64,000 nucleotides of DNA from Mucor mucedo (lineage: Eukaryota; Mucoromycota; Mucoromycetes; Mucorales; Mucoraceae). Under the pieces are notes generated by a model. The model was not told where the DNA came from, did not search any database, and saw only the letters and a program-made list of their open reading frames with translations. This document shows, one piece after another, positions 54,637-64,000 of this stretch (position 1 is the first letter of the stretch; the number at the start of each line of letters is the position of its first letter). The stretch spans positions 1-64,000 of the forward strand of contig NW_026252366.1 of the NCBI RefSeq assembly GCF_025094135.1, written 5' to 3'. The position numbers were made by a program, and so were the translations under genes.

Positions 54637-56476
54637 GTCAACAGTGTGTGTCAGCGCAAAAAAAAGGGGGGGGGGGAGGGACCCTTTTTATTTTATTTTA
54701 TGTTGAATAAGTTTGTCTGAATAAAATTCAATCTCCCTGTCGCACTGGGTGGCATGGATTGAAAGAAAGGTGATGAAAGGAAAGGGCATGAAAGAAATGG
54801 GAGGGAGCGACACAGCATCGTCTAACCATTGGCCCACTTGATTGGTTCGGTGATCCGAGCCAGTATGCTTTGATACAGCTAAAGAAAATAGGTTGGGCCA
54901 CAAAACAATTAGCAAGCTACCTTACAGAATCTTACGACAACGCAACTTTACTCTTTTTATATAAAACAGCATGATTTAGCAGAATATCAAGAGTAGTAAA
55001 TTGAAATACATGAAGACCCAAAGTATTTATTATATTTGATTGTAGACAACTGATGAACACACAGCGAATAGAAACGATTATAATTGATGGCAATAAAATC
55101 CAAATATTTCGATCACAAATAAATTAACCGGATAGTAACTTCATTCTAATTTAATGTATATATTTGTTTTAGCTTCATTTTACCTACACGGTACAATGTC
55201 TTTCTCGACTTCAAAGCAATAAAAGCTTTTACTAACAGGAGTAACAACGTAAAGGTAAAGACAGCTCTACTTTTAAAAGAGTAAAAGGTGCTATTACAAT
55301 TAATTGTACTACGCTACATGCAGACGGGCCGTTTTGATATAAGTAGTTTTACACGATTAACAATTAACAAGACAAAAAAAATCAGCTTGGCTGATTAGTG
55401 AGGCGGGGTGTTTTTCTTTTTTGATTGCATATGCCTCCCGCCATTGGTTAGATAAAAGTTTCTATTTTTACTGGAAAGTGTACATATTCAGAAGTTTTTC
55501 ATGATTTATGCCGGGAAGCATGAGTTGAACTGGCGTCACTATCCACATTCGGGCTAGCTCTCCCCCCCTCCCTCCCTTTTTTTTATGAGCAACTTTTTGA
55601 ATAAAGTGGGGCAAGTAAACCTCCAGTTTCATCCAATGAAGATTCTAGTTGACAAGAAGTAGAATGAGGGAAGCGCAGATAAGAGTTGGCCTGTTATAAT
55701 AACAACAGGTATGCATAATTCGTATGCTCTTTTTTTTTTTTTTTTTGGGAGCATGACGGTTTCCCCCTGAGACGTTTTGGAAGAGACTTTATGCAGTCAC
55801 CAACTACACTTGTATGACATCATTTTTTGTTACAAGATATTAAGATTGTCTAATCAAATTCATGGATCGTCCATGATTGCTATTAAGAAAAACCTGTTTT
55901 ATGTGGTATCGAGATAAGACCCGGACGCTAATTAGAGGTTCCCATCTTTTTCTTTTGAGTGGGGGCAATTGTCACCAGTGATCCGATGTAAGGGTAAACA
56001 AATGCCATTTTACAAGCATTGATTTACTATGTTTTGTTTTTGCAAAGTGTTATGAATGACTTTTGTTTGATTTTCATGATTCTCAGTTGAGGCACTTGAG
56101 ATGTGACACAAAGAAAGAGCTGCGGTTAATAATCAAACACAGAAGGTAAACAAACATTTTTCCTATTCTGGAATAAATACAATACTAGAGGACTGTATGG
56201 TTTACCACACGCCACGAATGATCAAACGGGCCATCCTCATGATTTTTTTTTGGAACTAATAAAAGATCATGTGTGAGATCATTGAAAGGGCGCTTAATTT
56301 ATCGACCATAAATCAATGCATCTTAAAACGGGAATGGGACCGATCACATTTTCACGCTGTACATAATCTCCCACACTAAGAAATGAAAAAAAAAATAGAG
56401 AGAGAGAGAGAATTTATGTAAAAGAAAAAAAATAATATTTCCGATAGTATAAGCATTTGTATAAAAGTTGAAAGAT
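54637..56476. other. Intergenic, 1.8 kb
   Basis: Contains the RCC1-gene promoter, a G run at 54667-54675, a C-rich stretch near 55561-55575 and a T run at 55730-55746. A plus/minus (GA)n tract lies at 56397-56411 near the protease 3' end. No coding frame of substance or RNA gene is recognised. Confidence 0.5.
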
Positions 56477-57775
56477 TTACTCGAAACCGTTGTAGATTAA
56501 GAGATTGGGGGTATCCTTGGGAAGGTCCTTGAATACATTAGGTGTACTCAATTCAAGAAGTTGCTTCTTGATTTCCTTGGGAGTGGTACCAGGTTCAGAT
56601 AAAGCCAAGAGATAGGCAGCTAAACCAGCAACATGAGGAGAGGCCATGGATGTACCGGAGATAGTGTTTGTAGCACGCTTGTTGGTATTCCAGATGGACT
56701 CAATGTTCAAACCAGGAGCAAAGACATCGACACACTTACCAAAGTTGGAGAAATAAGCTCTTTCATCAAAGATGGTAGAGGCGCCCACCGTGATGGCCTT
56801 TTCAGCTCTGGCAGGAGAATAACCACAAGCATCCTTGTTATCGTTACCAGCAGCCACGGCAAAGACAAGACCAGCATCCACTGCACCGTTCACGGTAGCA
56901 TCCAATGAAGGTGATTTTCCACCACCCAAACTCATGTTTGCTGCGGATCCCTTAAACTTTTTACCAGATTGAAGTGCAGCCTTCTTATCTTTGAGGAAAT
57001 CACTGGTGGCCCAATCGACACCCTTTACAACGTCACTCATAGAGCCAGAGCCATTGGAGGCTAAGACCTTGACGGCAACAGGGATGGACTTCTTGGCAAC
57101 ACCGTATTTCTTTCCGCCAATGGTACCTGAACAATGAGAGCCGTGACCGTTTCCATCCACATCCTCGTCATTCTTGGGGATAGTTTTACCCCAGATAGCA
57201 CGACCTTCCAAGTCAACATGATCGATATTGATACCAGTATCAATCACATAGACCTTGACACCCTCACCGGCCGAATTAGCATCATAGTTGTATTTATTAA
57301 AGTTACGAAGTGAGAGTCTGTTACGAGTAGAGATACGAGCGAGACCCCAAGGAGCACCACGTTGTAACTCACTGGCATAGACAACGGAGTCTTCTTCGAC
57401 ATAGGCAACTTCATCCGATTGACGAATGGCGTCCAACAACTTCTTGTCGAATTTACCCGAGTAACCCTTAAAGCTTGGCATTTCATAAACATGGTTGATG
57501 CCTTGTTCGTTGGTGCCGTCCAAGTAATCCCCACCATTGTTAAATGAGTAGGCAGCGGACATGGAGCTGATCCATTCGGCATGGTTCTCCACTTGTTGGA
57601 CCGAGAGGTTGTTCTTGAGGACAACAATGTAAGAGCCTCGAACTGCCTCAGCTTCCATAGGAGCATACAAAGGTGCAACGTACCCACCATCGGAGAAAGA
57701 ATTAGGGTTGACCATAGGAACGGCAGTGGCATAGCCAGCCATCACTAAGGCGGTTGTCAAGATGGTGAACTTCAT
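56477..57775 (-). CDS. Subtilisin-family serine protease (S8, proteinase K/cerevisin type)
   Basis: A single exon of 432 codons. Signal peptide MKFTILTTALVMAGYATAVP, an I9 propeptide (RGSYIVVLKNNLSVQQVENH to AYVEEDSVVYAS), then the mature enzyme from GAPWGLARIS. The catalytic triad is visible as VIDTGINIDH (Asp), GHGSHCSGTIGG (His) and SGTSMASPHVAG (Ser), with the oxyanion Asn in AVAAGNDN. The closest pattern is fungal Alp2/cerevisin, so vacuolar or secreted. It has no introns, unlike nearly all neighbours. ATG 57773-57775 is the start because it begins the signal peptide. Confidence 0.96.
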   Translation of the reverse strand: MKFTILTTALVMAGYATAVPMVNPNSFSDGGYVAPLYAPMEAEAVRGSYIVVLKNNLSVQQVENHAEWISSMSAAYSFNNGGDYLDGTNEQGINHVYEMPSFKGYSGKFDKKLLDAIRQSDEVAYVEEDSVVYASELQRGAPWGLARISTRNRLSLRNFNKYNYDANSAGEGVKVYVIDTGINIDHVDLEGRAIWGKTIPKNDEDVDGNGHGSHCSGTIGGKKYGVAKKSIPVAVKVLASNGSGSMSDVVKGVDWATSDFLKDKKAALQSGKKFKGSAANMSLGGGKSPSLDATVNGAVDAGLVFAVAAGNDNKDACGYSPARAEKAITVGASTIFDERAYFSNFGKCVDVFAPGLNIESIWNTNKRATNTISGTSMASPHVAGLAAYLLALSEPGTTPKEIKKQLLELSTPNVFKDLPKDTPNLLIYNGFE

Positions 57776-57847
57776 GTTAAAAGAAAAAAAAAAAAAAAAA
57801 AAAGAGTAAAGAGAAAAAAAAATGGGAGGAAATATAAAATTTATGAA

Positions 57848-57856
57848 ATCTTTAAA
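57848..57856 (-). promoter_or_regulatory. TATA-like element of the protease gene
   Basis: On the minus strand GTATTTAAAGA lies about 75 bp upstream of the protease ATG, in an intergenic gap of only 212 bp from the upstream gene's stop codon. Position and sequence fit a TATA box; no direct evidence. Confidence 0.35.
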
Positions 57857-57987
57857 TACTCCCACCCCTTTTGTGCTGTCGCGAATAGGAAATTTTGGCC
57901 AATTGTGTTTCAAAAATACGAAAAAGTGATGTCATGAGTATCTTTTCATGAGCCAAAAGAAGAAAAAAAAGAAAAAGAAAAAAAACA

Positions 57988-59237
57988 TTAGATCTCTGGT
58001 TGTCGTTGCTGAAGTTTCTTTCTTTTTGAATTCCACATCTGCTCGTAAGTGACCCGTAGACGTTTCATGGTGTCTGTTTCATCTTTCCCCAGCGTGCTGG
58101 TAAGCAATACATTTTGGAGCAATCTCGGCCGTTTTTCTGTAACGTTTAAAGTCTCCTTCATATTTCGCTGGGTAGCCAACGTTGCTTGTGATGTGTAATA
58201 GGTTTCTTGTTTGGCCTCTCCGTATTGCTTTGCTAATTCATCGTATTCCGAATTAAATTGCATGCATAAATCAATCTATAAAAAAATTACCGCTTTCTCA
58301 ATCACTTTATTCTATCCCCGTTGCTCTCTTTAGTGGACTTACAGGCTCTTCCTTGATCATATTGAGTCGAATGTCGTTTAATTGTTGGAGCATCCTAGAA
58401 AAAAAGGGGGTTAGTCTACTGGATGCACAAAGATGAATAGTTTACTTACTTGATGGGCCTTTCAAACTCGATCTTGGCCTGCACGGGATAGCTATCGATT
58501 TCTTCCTCCTGGACAAACACAAAGGCTCCCATCTTTCGAAGTTTATCAAAGATCAATCCAGCTTCTACATGTGTTCCACTCTTGATCGATTCCACATAAA
58601 AATCAAACAAGCATGCCCATGTTTCTTTTTTTTTTTTATACATATAAGGATCAGTTTTCTTCTTTTTTTTTTTTACCTTTTTTTTTTAAAAAAAAGATTT
58701 ACCACTGGATACTCGAATTCTGTTTTTACCCCAGACAGTAGGTTGAGAGGCAAAGAGAAAATACAGGGCAAAGATGGCACCTGCTTTTATAATGGGAGAG
58801 TTGCTTTGTAGATAGTCTAATGAAGGTGTGAGTATTTTTATACAAGCGATCTTGAGTAGATTGTACCTAATACACATGCATAAAACGCATTCATAAACGT
58901 CGCCCGAAATTCTCTCTTGACACAAGTAAAGTGAATGAGACCAAAATGCAGCTCGTTCCAGACATCGTCAAAGTCGTGGAATTCGTGTTTTGGTTTCTAT
59001 TGGAGAGAGAAAAATAGGGTGAGCTGTGAGATCGGATACAATGTGGGAAGGAATTACACTTCTGAAATGAATTAAGAGGAGTTCGACGTCGTCGGCAATG
59101 GCGTCGCTAATGATGGCAACTCTTTGGGCAATAGGGATCAAGTTGGCAGCTTTTAAGCTTGTTTTTGGAAATCGACATCGTCTGGCGGTGTTGTTCTTTG
59201 GTCTGACTGGACGTTTGACGGGTAGTTTGGATTTCAT
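57988..59237 (-). CDS. SNAPC1 (SNAP43)-like snRNA-activating complex subunit
   Basis: Starts MKSKLPVKRPVRPKNNTARR (ATG 59235-59237), then DDVELLLIHFRS, HEFHDFDDVWNELHFGLIHF, SNSPIIKAGAIFALYFLFAS, WGKNRIRVSS, FDFYVESIKSGTHVEAGLIF, DKLRKMGAFVFVQEEE, ending MKRLRVTYEQMWNSKRKK. The succession F-x-D-(V/L)W-x-x-x-x-FG-I, a helical GAxxxLYxLF segment and AxxIFxKLRxxxAFxF matches the N-terminal SNAPC1 domain. In animals SNAPc recruits polymerases II and III to snRNA promoters. About 330 aa, six exons. The resemblance is moderate and the fungal role inferred. Confidence 0.68.
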
Positions 59238-59868
59238 TTTTTTATGACAGGTATGTGGTAAGAAGAAAAAGTCAAAAAAAAAAAAATATTTTTTTTTCGA
59301 CCGGATCTTTAAAACAAAACGCTCACACAAAAAGGGCTTTTAGCATTGACCGGAGAAAAAAAAAACTATAAACTGACTATTCGGGAAGCAGTGGCTAAAT
59401 ATATAATAAGATGTATTTGGGTAAGCTTTTTTTAAAAAAAATACGGTGAGGATAATGTGGTGGTCGTAGCCCATGATACAATGTCAAGGCGATCTTTTGC
59501 GGGTAATTTTTTTGTAAGTACGCATACTTTGGATTTCAATCATCCGGTTGATATAGTTATATCAACATTTGATGGTATAACCTGTGTAAGGTACTATCAT
59601 TTCCTGTATAACAAGATATACCTATCCATTTCAACCGACACAGCAGTGCACTGAAAAATGCCCCCCCCCCTTTATAAGCCAATTTGATATTTATTTCATT
59701 TTATTTATTTTGAATTTTAAGCAGGACGTAAATGGTTGAATGCCCCTAAAAGCACACAATCAGACAACTGACGGTAAAAAACTCACAATCAATTTTCTTC
59801 TTCTTTTAAGCGAGTATTACAGCCGATTTTACAGCTTCTTGACAGTCCAGGTTATTCAGCTAAATACC

Positions 59869-60045
59869 TCAGGGATGCGCAGGTAGTTCTAATTCTACAG
59901 GTACTCCAGTTGGTTCAGAATCATTAGGTCGTCTAGTTGGTGCAGCTAAACCCTGCTGTCTCTTTTGACCGTCAAAAGCAGCGCGGGCCTCTGTACCTAA
60001 TAAAGATGCAATTGCAAGGGTAATCAATAAAACGAAAGCGCGCAT
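59869..60045 (-). CDS. Short secreted peptide precursor, array copy 1
   Basis: 58 codons: signal peptide MRAFVLLITLAIASLLGTEA, then RAAFDGQKRQQG and a Pro-rich tail (APTRRPNDSEPTG, VELELPAHP). A Lys-Arg site after FDGQ suggests Kex2-type cleavage, releasing a peptide starting QQGLA. ATG 60043-60045; a TATAAATA box lies at 60119-60126. It shares start, signal and the FD-x-Q-x-RQQ motif with copies 2 and 3 while the C-terminal part differs. Function unknown. Confidence 0.65.
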   Translation of the reverse strand: MRAFVLLITLAIASLLGTEARAAFDGQKRQQGLAAPTRRPNDSEPTGVPVELELPAHP

Positions 60046-60118
60046 AGTTAGTAAGTAATGTGGCTTTTGGGATGAACAAAGTTTGTGGGGACGATACAAA
60101 AAGCTGATTTGTCCATCC

Positions 60119-60126
60119 TATTTATA
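60119..60126 (-). promoter_or_regulatory. TATA box of array copy 1
   Basis: TATAAATA on the minus strand, 74 bp upstream of the ATG. The same box occurs at the same distance in copies 2 and 3 (77-78 bp). Confidence 0.6.
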
Positions 60127-60542
60127 ATAAAAAATTTTTCTTTATCATATCCAACTATGATTTGCATAGCATTATGCTGCTGATCAATACAACTATAATA
60201 ACTAAGCCTAAATAAATATTATGTTTATCAAATGGTTTCATCGTCTTTAGCTTGCATTATACCAGACCGTTGCCTATTCCATCATTTGTAAGCATTTAAA
60301 AGAATATGTGTTGAACTACATTTTTAAAGTTTGGAAAAACAAACTTGAGTAGACAAAATGATAAAGTCATTGAACCTATCAATACCAGATACACAAAACG
60401 AAACAACGAAATAGTTAGGAAACAAGTGTCATAGGATACGAAATAATTAAAAAGAAAGTGGTTTTTTAGACATGTAAGTTTATTAAATAAAAAGTAGTTC
60501 TTTTTTTTTATAAAGTTATTAACAAAAAAAAAAAGATTAAAT

Positions 60543-60640
60543 TTAGATGGCTTTGTTAAATTGACCATGAGCCTTTATGTCACCTTCAGGAACCTTATTG
60601 CTTCGTTACAAAATACTTTACTGACGATCTTCTCCAGGTT
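60543..60640 (-). pseudogene. Detached 3' tail of the CsbD-like gene, unit 1
   Basis: About 98 bp match 63183-63275: the minus strand still shows GGTGACATAAAGGCTCATGG followed by a Gln-Phe/Leu-Asn...Ala-Ile-stop end, with substitutions creating stops. Similarity ends abruptly at the same base as in unit 2, where the sequence becomes gttaagcgaatatctgataa. Confidence 0.75.
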
Positions 60641-61190
60641 AAGCGAATATCTGATAATTTAATTCGATTCGTCAGACATTGTCAGAAAAAAAAAAACTAC
60701 AACATACTGTTCTGGAAGCATGCTGCATGTGGATGGTTGTTCCAAGTACAGTACTACAAGCTATATTTGGGTAAACTTTTTATCAAAACTACGATAAGGA
60801 TGATGCGGTGATCATAGCTCATGATACATCGTCAAGGTGATCTTTAACGGGTATACATATATATAGTTTTTGTGAGTATGCATACATGGATTTTAATCAT
60901 CGGGTTGGTATAATTATTTCAATGCCGTTTAGTGAGACAATCTGTATGAGGTACTAGCATTCCCTGTATAACAAGATACACCTACCCATTACTATCAACA
61001 CAGTAGTGCACCAAAAAATGGCCCACTTTATAATAAATAAGCCAACATGGAATTTTTTATTTCATTTATTTAGAATTTTTAAGCAGGACCTCAAGTTTCT
61101 CTTTCTTATAGTTCTTGATTTGATCTGAGAAGATTCTCTTCTCGATCGGTGATATCGTAAATCAGTGGTATAGTATTCTGTATCCAACTG

Positions 61191-61379
61191 TCATTCGTCT
61201 ATCGTATTTACAGATGGTTCGGCAACATGGTTACTTCCTATACGATAATTTGGTTGGTTACTTCCTATACGATAATCTGATACACCTTGTTGTCTATTTT
61301 GACTATCAAAGGTAACGCGGGCCTCTGTACTGATTATACATGCGATGACGAGGGTAAGTAATATAGCGAAAGAGCGCAT
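61191..61379 (-). CDS. Short secreted peptide precursor, array copy 2
   Basis: 62 codons: signal MRSFAILLTLVIACIISTEA, then RVTFDSQNRQQGVS and an internal repeat DYRIGSNQPNYRIGSNH, ending SVNTIDE. The Lys-Arg site of the sister copies is Asn-Arg here, so cleavage may be lost. Two YRIGSN units in tandem look like a peptide repeat. ATG 61377-61379, TATA at 61457-61464. Confidence 0.62.
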   Translation of the reverse strand: MRSFAILLTLVIACIISTEARVTFDSQNRQQGVSDYRIGSNQPNYRIGSNHVAEPSVNTIDE

Positions 61380-61456
61380 AGTTTGTAATGTAATGTAGCT
61401 TTTAGGGACGAAAAAAAAGTTTGTGGGGATGATAGAAAAAGCTGAGTTGTCCTTGA

Positions 61457-61464
61457 TATTTATA
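61457..61464 (-). promoter_or_regulatory. TATA box of array copy 2
   Basis: TATAAATA on the minus strand, 78 bp upstream of the ATG. GATA-type motifs (AGATAA, TTATCA) lie about 75-105 bp farther upstream, at about 61532-61562, and are kept in copy 3. Confidence 0.55.
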
Positions 61465-61882
61465 GTGAAGAAAATTATGTATATTTTGCCGTGATCAGCA
61501 TAAAATGCCTGTTGCAGATCAGAATACGTGAAATAAGCCCAGATAAATATTATGCTTATCAAATAATTTCATCGTTATTTTACTTGCATTATCTTAGACA
61601 ACTGCAAATCCCATTACTTGTAGCGTTAAAAAGAATTCAGATGATTAGCTGAATATTTTTCAAGTTGGAAAGGCAAACTTGGGATGGATCAAATGATAAA
61701 GATTATTATGCCCTATCAATGTCAGATGCATAAAGTGAAATAATGAATTAGAGAAACATATAGACGAAGTTTTTTTTTTTAGACAAATAAGTTTATTATT
61801 AAATAAAAAGTAGTTATTTTTTTTATACAAAAAAAGGGAAAAAATTTATACAGGTATTAACAAAAGAAATAGATTTAAAAAA

Positions 61883-61985
61883 TTTAGATGGCATTGTTAA
61901 GTTGACCATGAGCCTTTATGTCACCTTCAACAACTTTTTCTTCATTACAAATTACCTCGCCGACGATCTTCTCCTGGTTAAGCGA
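61883..61985 (-). pseudogene. Detached 3' tail of the CsbD-like gene, unit 2
   Basis: Similar to 63183-63275, including the minus-strand GACATAAAGGCTCATGGTCA and ending AATGCCATCTAAA. A TAA has replaced the Met codon of the intact gene and the 5' part is missing. It shares its breakpoint with the unit 1 tail, so both derive from one truncated copy. Confidence 0.78.
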
Positions 61986-62486
61986 ATATCTGATAATTCA
62001 ATTCGATTCGTCTGACATTGTCAGAAAAAAAAACAACATACTGTTCTGGAAGCATACAATATGTGGATGGCTGTCCCAGGTACAGTGGCCATAAGATGTA
62101 TCTGGGTAAACTTTTTTATTAAAACTACGGTAAGGATAATGTGGTGATCGTAGCTAATGATACGTCGATAAGGTTATCTTATACGGGTATACTTTTTTTT
62201 TGTAAGTACTCATTCATTAGTTTCCAATCATCCACTCTTACAATGTCGTATGATAGAACAACATGTATAAGGCACTATTATTTTCTGTATATCAAGATAT
62301 ACCTATCCATTCCTATCGACACAATTGTGTGCAATAAAAATACCCAATTTATATTAAACAGGCCAATATGAGATTCTTTATTTTTTTTAAAATTTTAAGC
62401 GGGACGTTGACAGTAAAAACTCACAGTCAATTTTTCCTCCCACCCCCACCTTTTCTTAGCGCGGATGTTACACCTGGTTGCTAGTT

Positions 62487-62675
62487 CTAAGGCATGACTT
62501 CAGATTGTGGAAGTGGTCCATATACTGATTTCTGGACCGGTTTTTCATCCACATCAAGATCCTCAGAAAACGTTGATTCATCCTGTTGTCTCTTTTGACT
62601 ATCAAAAGTAACGCGGGCCTCTGTACCAATTATACATGCAATGACAAAAGTAAGTAATATAGCAAAAAACCGCAT
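62487..62675 (-). CDS. Short secreted peptide precursor, array copy 3
   Basis: 62 codons: signal MRFFAILLTFVIACIIGTEA, then RVTFDSQKRQQDEST, acidic middle (SEDLDVDEKPVQK) and SVYGPLPQSEVMP. The Lys-Arg site is present. Signal and flanks are nearly identical to copy 2, but the region after RQQ is entirely different, indicating rapid divergence or replacement of the mature part. TATA at 62752-62759. Confidence 0.65.
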   Translation of the reverse strand: MRFFAILLTFVIACIIGTEARVTFDSQKRQQDESTFSEDLDVDEKPVQKSVYGPLPQSEVMP

Positions 62676-62751
62676 AGTTTGTAAAGTAATGTGGCTTTTA
62701 GGGATGAAAAAAAGTTTGTGGGGATGATAGAAAAAGCTGATTTGTTCTTGA

Positions 62752-62759
62752 TATTTATA
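62752..62759 (-). promoter_or_regulatory. TATA box of array copy 3
   Basis: TATAAATA on the minus strand, 77 bp upstream of the ATG, in a promoter almost identical to that of copy 2. Confidence 0.55.
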
Positions 62760-63182
62760 GTGAAGAAAATTATGTATATTTTGCCGTGATCAGCATAAAA
62801 TGCCTGTTGCAGATCGGAATATGTAAAATAAGCCCAGATAAATATTATGCTTATCAAATAATTTCATCGTTATTTTACTTGCATTATCTTAGACAACTGC
62901 AAATCCCATTACTTGTAGCGTTAAAAAGAATTCAGATGATTAGCTGAATATTTTTCAAGTTGGAAAGGCAAACTTGGGATGGATCAAATGATAAAGATTA
63001 TTATGCCCTATCAATATCAGATGCATAAAGTGAAATAATGAATTAGAGAAACATATAGACGAAGTTTTTTTTTTTAGACAAATAAGTTTATTATTAAATA
63101 AAAAGTAGTTATTTTTTTTATACAAAAAAAGAAAGGGAAAAAATTTATACAGGTATTAACAAAAGAAATAGATTTAAAAAAT

Positions 63183-64000
63183 TTAGATGGCATTGTTAAG
63201 TTGACCATGAGCCTTCATGTCACCTTCAATAACCTTAGCTTCATTACCAGTCACCTTACCGACGATCTTTTCAAGGTTACCCTTGATCTTATCACCAGCC
63301 TTGACCTTACCAGGAGAACCACTGAGATCATGTTCACCTTCAACGCCACCTTGCTGATGAGGAGAGTTCTTTTGAACAGGAGCAAGACCTTCATGAAGAG
63401 GGACACCAGCATGACGAACACCTCTGGAATCATGAACACCAGGCTCTTCAGAGTTAACACCAGCGGCAGTGTGGGTACCAGTGGTCTTGTTGTGGTTGGC
63501 ATAACCATGATCGCCCTTGAGTGCATTGGCAGCGCCACCGGCATGAGTGGTGTTGGGATCAGTATGCTTGTTGTGTTCATGAGCACCGAGAGCGGCAGCA
63601 CCAGCACCAGCAGCACCAGTAGCAGCTCCAGTATGATGATCCTTGTGGAGACCGTCGTTACGAACACCGTTGCTATGGAGGCCATGATCATTGACACCAG
63701 AGTTAACACCAGAGTTGTTAATACCATTGCTGTGAAGACCATGGTCGTTGACACCAGTGTTGTTCAAACCGTTGTTATGCTTGTTATGTTCATGGGCGCC
63801 AAGAGCAGCAGCACCAGCACCGGCAGCACCAGCAGCGGCACCAGTATGGTGATCCTTGTGAAGACCATCGTTATGACCAAGACCAGTGTTGTTGTTATGA
63901 CCAAGACCGTTGTTGTTATGACCAAGACCATTGTTGTTGTGACCGAGACCATTGTTGTTGTGACCAAGACCAGTGTTGTTCAAGCCGTTGTTGACACCAG
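63183..64000 (-). CDS. Repeat-rich Gly/Asn/His protein with CsbD-like C-terminus (5' truncated)
   Basis: The frame is open from the window edge to TAA 63183. From its N-terminal side it has five GLGHNN(N) units, then two copies of a block GLHKDHHTGAA(A/T)GAAGAG and AAALGAHEHNKH separated by NDHGLHSNG repeats, then a hydrophilic middle and VKAGDKIKGNLEKIVGKVTG with NEAKVIEGDMKAHGQLNNAI. The last 40 residues follow the CsbD pattern (KIKG..E..GK.TG....EG....G), a family of small stress-associated hydrophilic proteins. The rest is low complexity, probably disordered and stress- or wall-related. The start codon is outside the window. Confidence 0.72.
   Translation of the reverse strand, partial: GVNNGLNNTGLGHNNNGLGHNNNGLGHNNNGLGHNNNTGLGHNDGLHKDHHTGAAAGAAGAGAAALGAHEHNKHNNGLNNTGVNDHGLHSNGINNSGVNSGVNDHGLHSNGVRNDGLHKDHHTGAATGAAGAGAAALGAHEHNKHTDPNTTHAGGAANALKGDHGYANHNKTTGTHTAAGVNSEEPGVHDSRGVRHAGVPLHEGLAPVQKNSPHQQGGVEGEHDLSGSPGKVKAGDKIKGNLEKIVGKVTGNEAKVIEGDMKAHGQLNNAI

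Larger units (their letters stand above)
59350..63180. repeat. Three-unit tandem segmental duplication, about 1.3 kb per unit
   Basis: Units run about 59350-60655, 60656-61995 and 61996-63180. Each has, left to right, a non-coding block (tgtatttgggtaa..., ggataatgtggtg, catgatac, ctgtataacaagatatacctatcca), a minus-strand secreted-peptide gene with its TATA box, and (units 1 and 2) a copy of the 3' end of the gene at 63183. Unit starts are spaced 1,334 and 1,296 bp by their ATGs. Units 2 and 3 are nearly identical over about 61380-61880 versus 62676-63180, so that duplication is recent; unit 1 is more diverged. Confidence 0.85.

Noticed and set aside
1..64000. tRNA, 5S rRNA and snRNA genes
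   Set aside because: No cloverleaf with A and B boxes or Sm-site RNA was recognised by eye; tRNAscan and Rfam searches would be decisive.

Overview
The window is nuclear DNA of a filamentous early-diverging fungus, most likely a member of the Mucorales (Mucoromycota). It is AT-rich and full of poly-A/T and poly-C/G runs. Genes are closely packed and split by short GT-AG introns, mostly 50-70 nt. The gene content mixes typical fungal genes (Rax2, mL59, Dma1-type ligase) with families that Dikarya have largely lost but early fungi keep (E2F transcription factor, alkylglycerol monooxygenase). Species cannot be fixed from sequence reading alone.

Layout. 0-5.4 kb: end of an FHA-RING ubiquitin ligase, ribosomal protein eL32, an unrecognised protein, a 2-oxoglutarate/Fe(II) oxygenase and mitochondrial ribosomal protein mL59. 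5.4-11.6 kb: an accessory island of decayed lineage-specific genes, three copies of a shared 5' leader repeat (two direct, one inverted) and a Tc1/mariner relic. 11.6-24.4 kb: auxin-efflux-type carrier, dynein light chain LC8, YANK-type kinase, HBS1 with an internal SKI7-type exon, CLPTM1, SmG and a BRAWNIN/UQCC6-like microprotein with an 18-nt exon. 24.4-27 kb: fragments of small unrecognised genes. 27-43.2 kb: AGMO, Rax2 with a cytoplasmic SH3 domain, an SH3-WW-PH-RhoGAP protein, pantothenate kinase, a relic resembling Fanzor/TnpB, and mitochondrial IF-2. 43.2-46.7 kb: gene-poor, possible LINE relic. 46.7-59.2 kb: RNase P subunit Rpp30/Rpp1, metaxin, a 21-bp minisatellite, E2F, a C2H2 zinc-finger protein with a 16-nt exon, a mitochondrial RCC1-repeat protein, a secreted or vacuolar subtilisin, and a SNAPC1-like snRNA transcription factor. 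59.3-64 kb: a three-unit tandem duplication of a short secreted peptide gene, each unit ending in the 3' tail of a repeat-rich CsbD-like gene that runs off the window edge.

Two themes recur. Several genes serve RNA and translation: eL32, mL59, mtIF2, HBS1/SKI7, SmG, Rpp30 and SNAPC1. Two neighbouring genes serve polarity: Rax2-SH3 and the SH3-WW-PH-RhoGAP. Convergent pairs are very tight: Rpp30/metaxin stop codons are 6 bp apart and RhoGAP/PanK 33 bp apart. All family assignments are by eye from residues and remembered family patterns; no search was run.
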